Assembly (NCBI GenBank): GCA_022563625.1
Contig: JADFNA010000170.1
Span: 1 to 5,102 of the forward strand
Origin: Candidatus Zixiibacteriota bacterium
GTDB lineage: Bacteria; Zixibacteria; MSB-5A5; GN15; JACZUZ01
Length of the DNA stretch: 5,102 bases
Direction: 5' to 3'
The notes under the pieces are model-generated. The model had not been told where the DNA came from, ran no database searches, and saw only the letters and a program-made list of their open reading frames with translations. Below, piece after piece: positions 5,048-5,102 of this stretch (the first letter of the stretch is position 1; every line of letters starts with the position of its first letter). Both the position numbers and the translations under genes were made by a program.

Positions 5048-5102
5048 ATGAAGCGTCGGCAGTGGGATTCAAAGACAAAGGCGAAGATTGTGTTGGAGGT
5101 AT
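5048..5102 (+). CDS. IS3-family transposase OrfA, N-terminal 18 residues (cut by window end)
   Basis: The ATG is preceded by a strong ribosome binding site (AGGAGG, 5037-5042, five bases upstream). The visible start MKRRQWDSKTKAKIVLEV matches the usual opening of IS3-family OrfA proteins: a basic K-R-R run, an aromatic residue, then K-x-K-x-V-L-E. This opening leads into the helix-turn-helix that binds the IS ends. In complete elements OrfA is about 90-110 residues, and a -1 frameshift joins it to the DDE-containing OrfB. Only the first 18 codons are present, so the subgroup cannot be set. Confidence 0.8.
   Translation, partial: MKRRQWDSKTKAKIVLEV

Larger units (their letters stand above)
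4977..5102 (+). mobile_element. IS3-family insertion sequence, left end and start of orfA
   Basis: Integrase similarity stops near 4975. The following TATACTGCTCCCCATTAG resembles the left terminal repeats of many IS3-family elements, which have the form TGTACTG-CCCC followed by a GTTGAC-like stretch. A transposase OrfA start follows 70 bases further on. The exact first base is uncertain by several positions, because the right end and the target duplication are beyond the window. Confidence 0.7.

Noticed and set aside
1..5102. CRISPR array or long tandem repeats
   Set aside because: No regularly spaced repeat units longer than about eight bases were seen anywhere in the window.

Overview
This window looks like a chromosomal segment from a Gram-negative-type, probably motile bacterium. 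It contains a secreted protein with a signal peptide, PilZ-type proteins, a CheY-like receiver, a chemoreceptor-like protein and a FapA/DUF342 protein. Base composition is moderate (about 50% GC by eye) and the start codons are mixed ATG/GTG. The sequence alone does not fix the taxon. A deep-branching lineage such as Zixibacteria or a deltaproteobacterium would fit, but that is only an impression.

The region from 1 to about 4290 carries six genes, all on the + strand. In order they are the 3' part of a PilZ-domain gene (2-388), a second, degenerate PilZ-like gene (465-977), a secreted protein of unknown function with a weak CsgG/TolB-like pattern (978-1610), a small soluble protein resembling the tip of a chemoreceptor signalling domain (1645-2097), a stand-alone receiver-domain response regulator (2401-2796), and a FapA-family beta-helix/coiled-coil protein (2844-4289). 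The first four are tightly packed. A 303-base gap without a gene separates them from the receiver-fapA pair. Together they suggest a regulatory module linking c-di-GMP-type and phosphorelay signalling to a polar or flagellar structure. The individual families support this, but nothing in the window proves that the genes act together.

The region from about 4300 to 4472 carries a clear sigma70-type promoter and a complete tRNA-Ser(GCU) gene with encoded CCA. Immediately downstream is a cluster of short TGTGRCC repeats, followed by a tyrosine-recombinase (integrase) gene at 4580. This layout marks the tRNA as the likely attachment site of an integrated element.

The integrase is broken. After about residue 132 it runs into the left end of an IS3-family insertion sequence, which supplies the last 11 codons and a stop. 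The IS promoter, ribosome binding site and the first 18 codons of its OrfA transposase are visible before the window ends. The right-hand part of the window is therefore a nested mobile structure: an IS inside the integrase of an element inserted at a tRNA gene.
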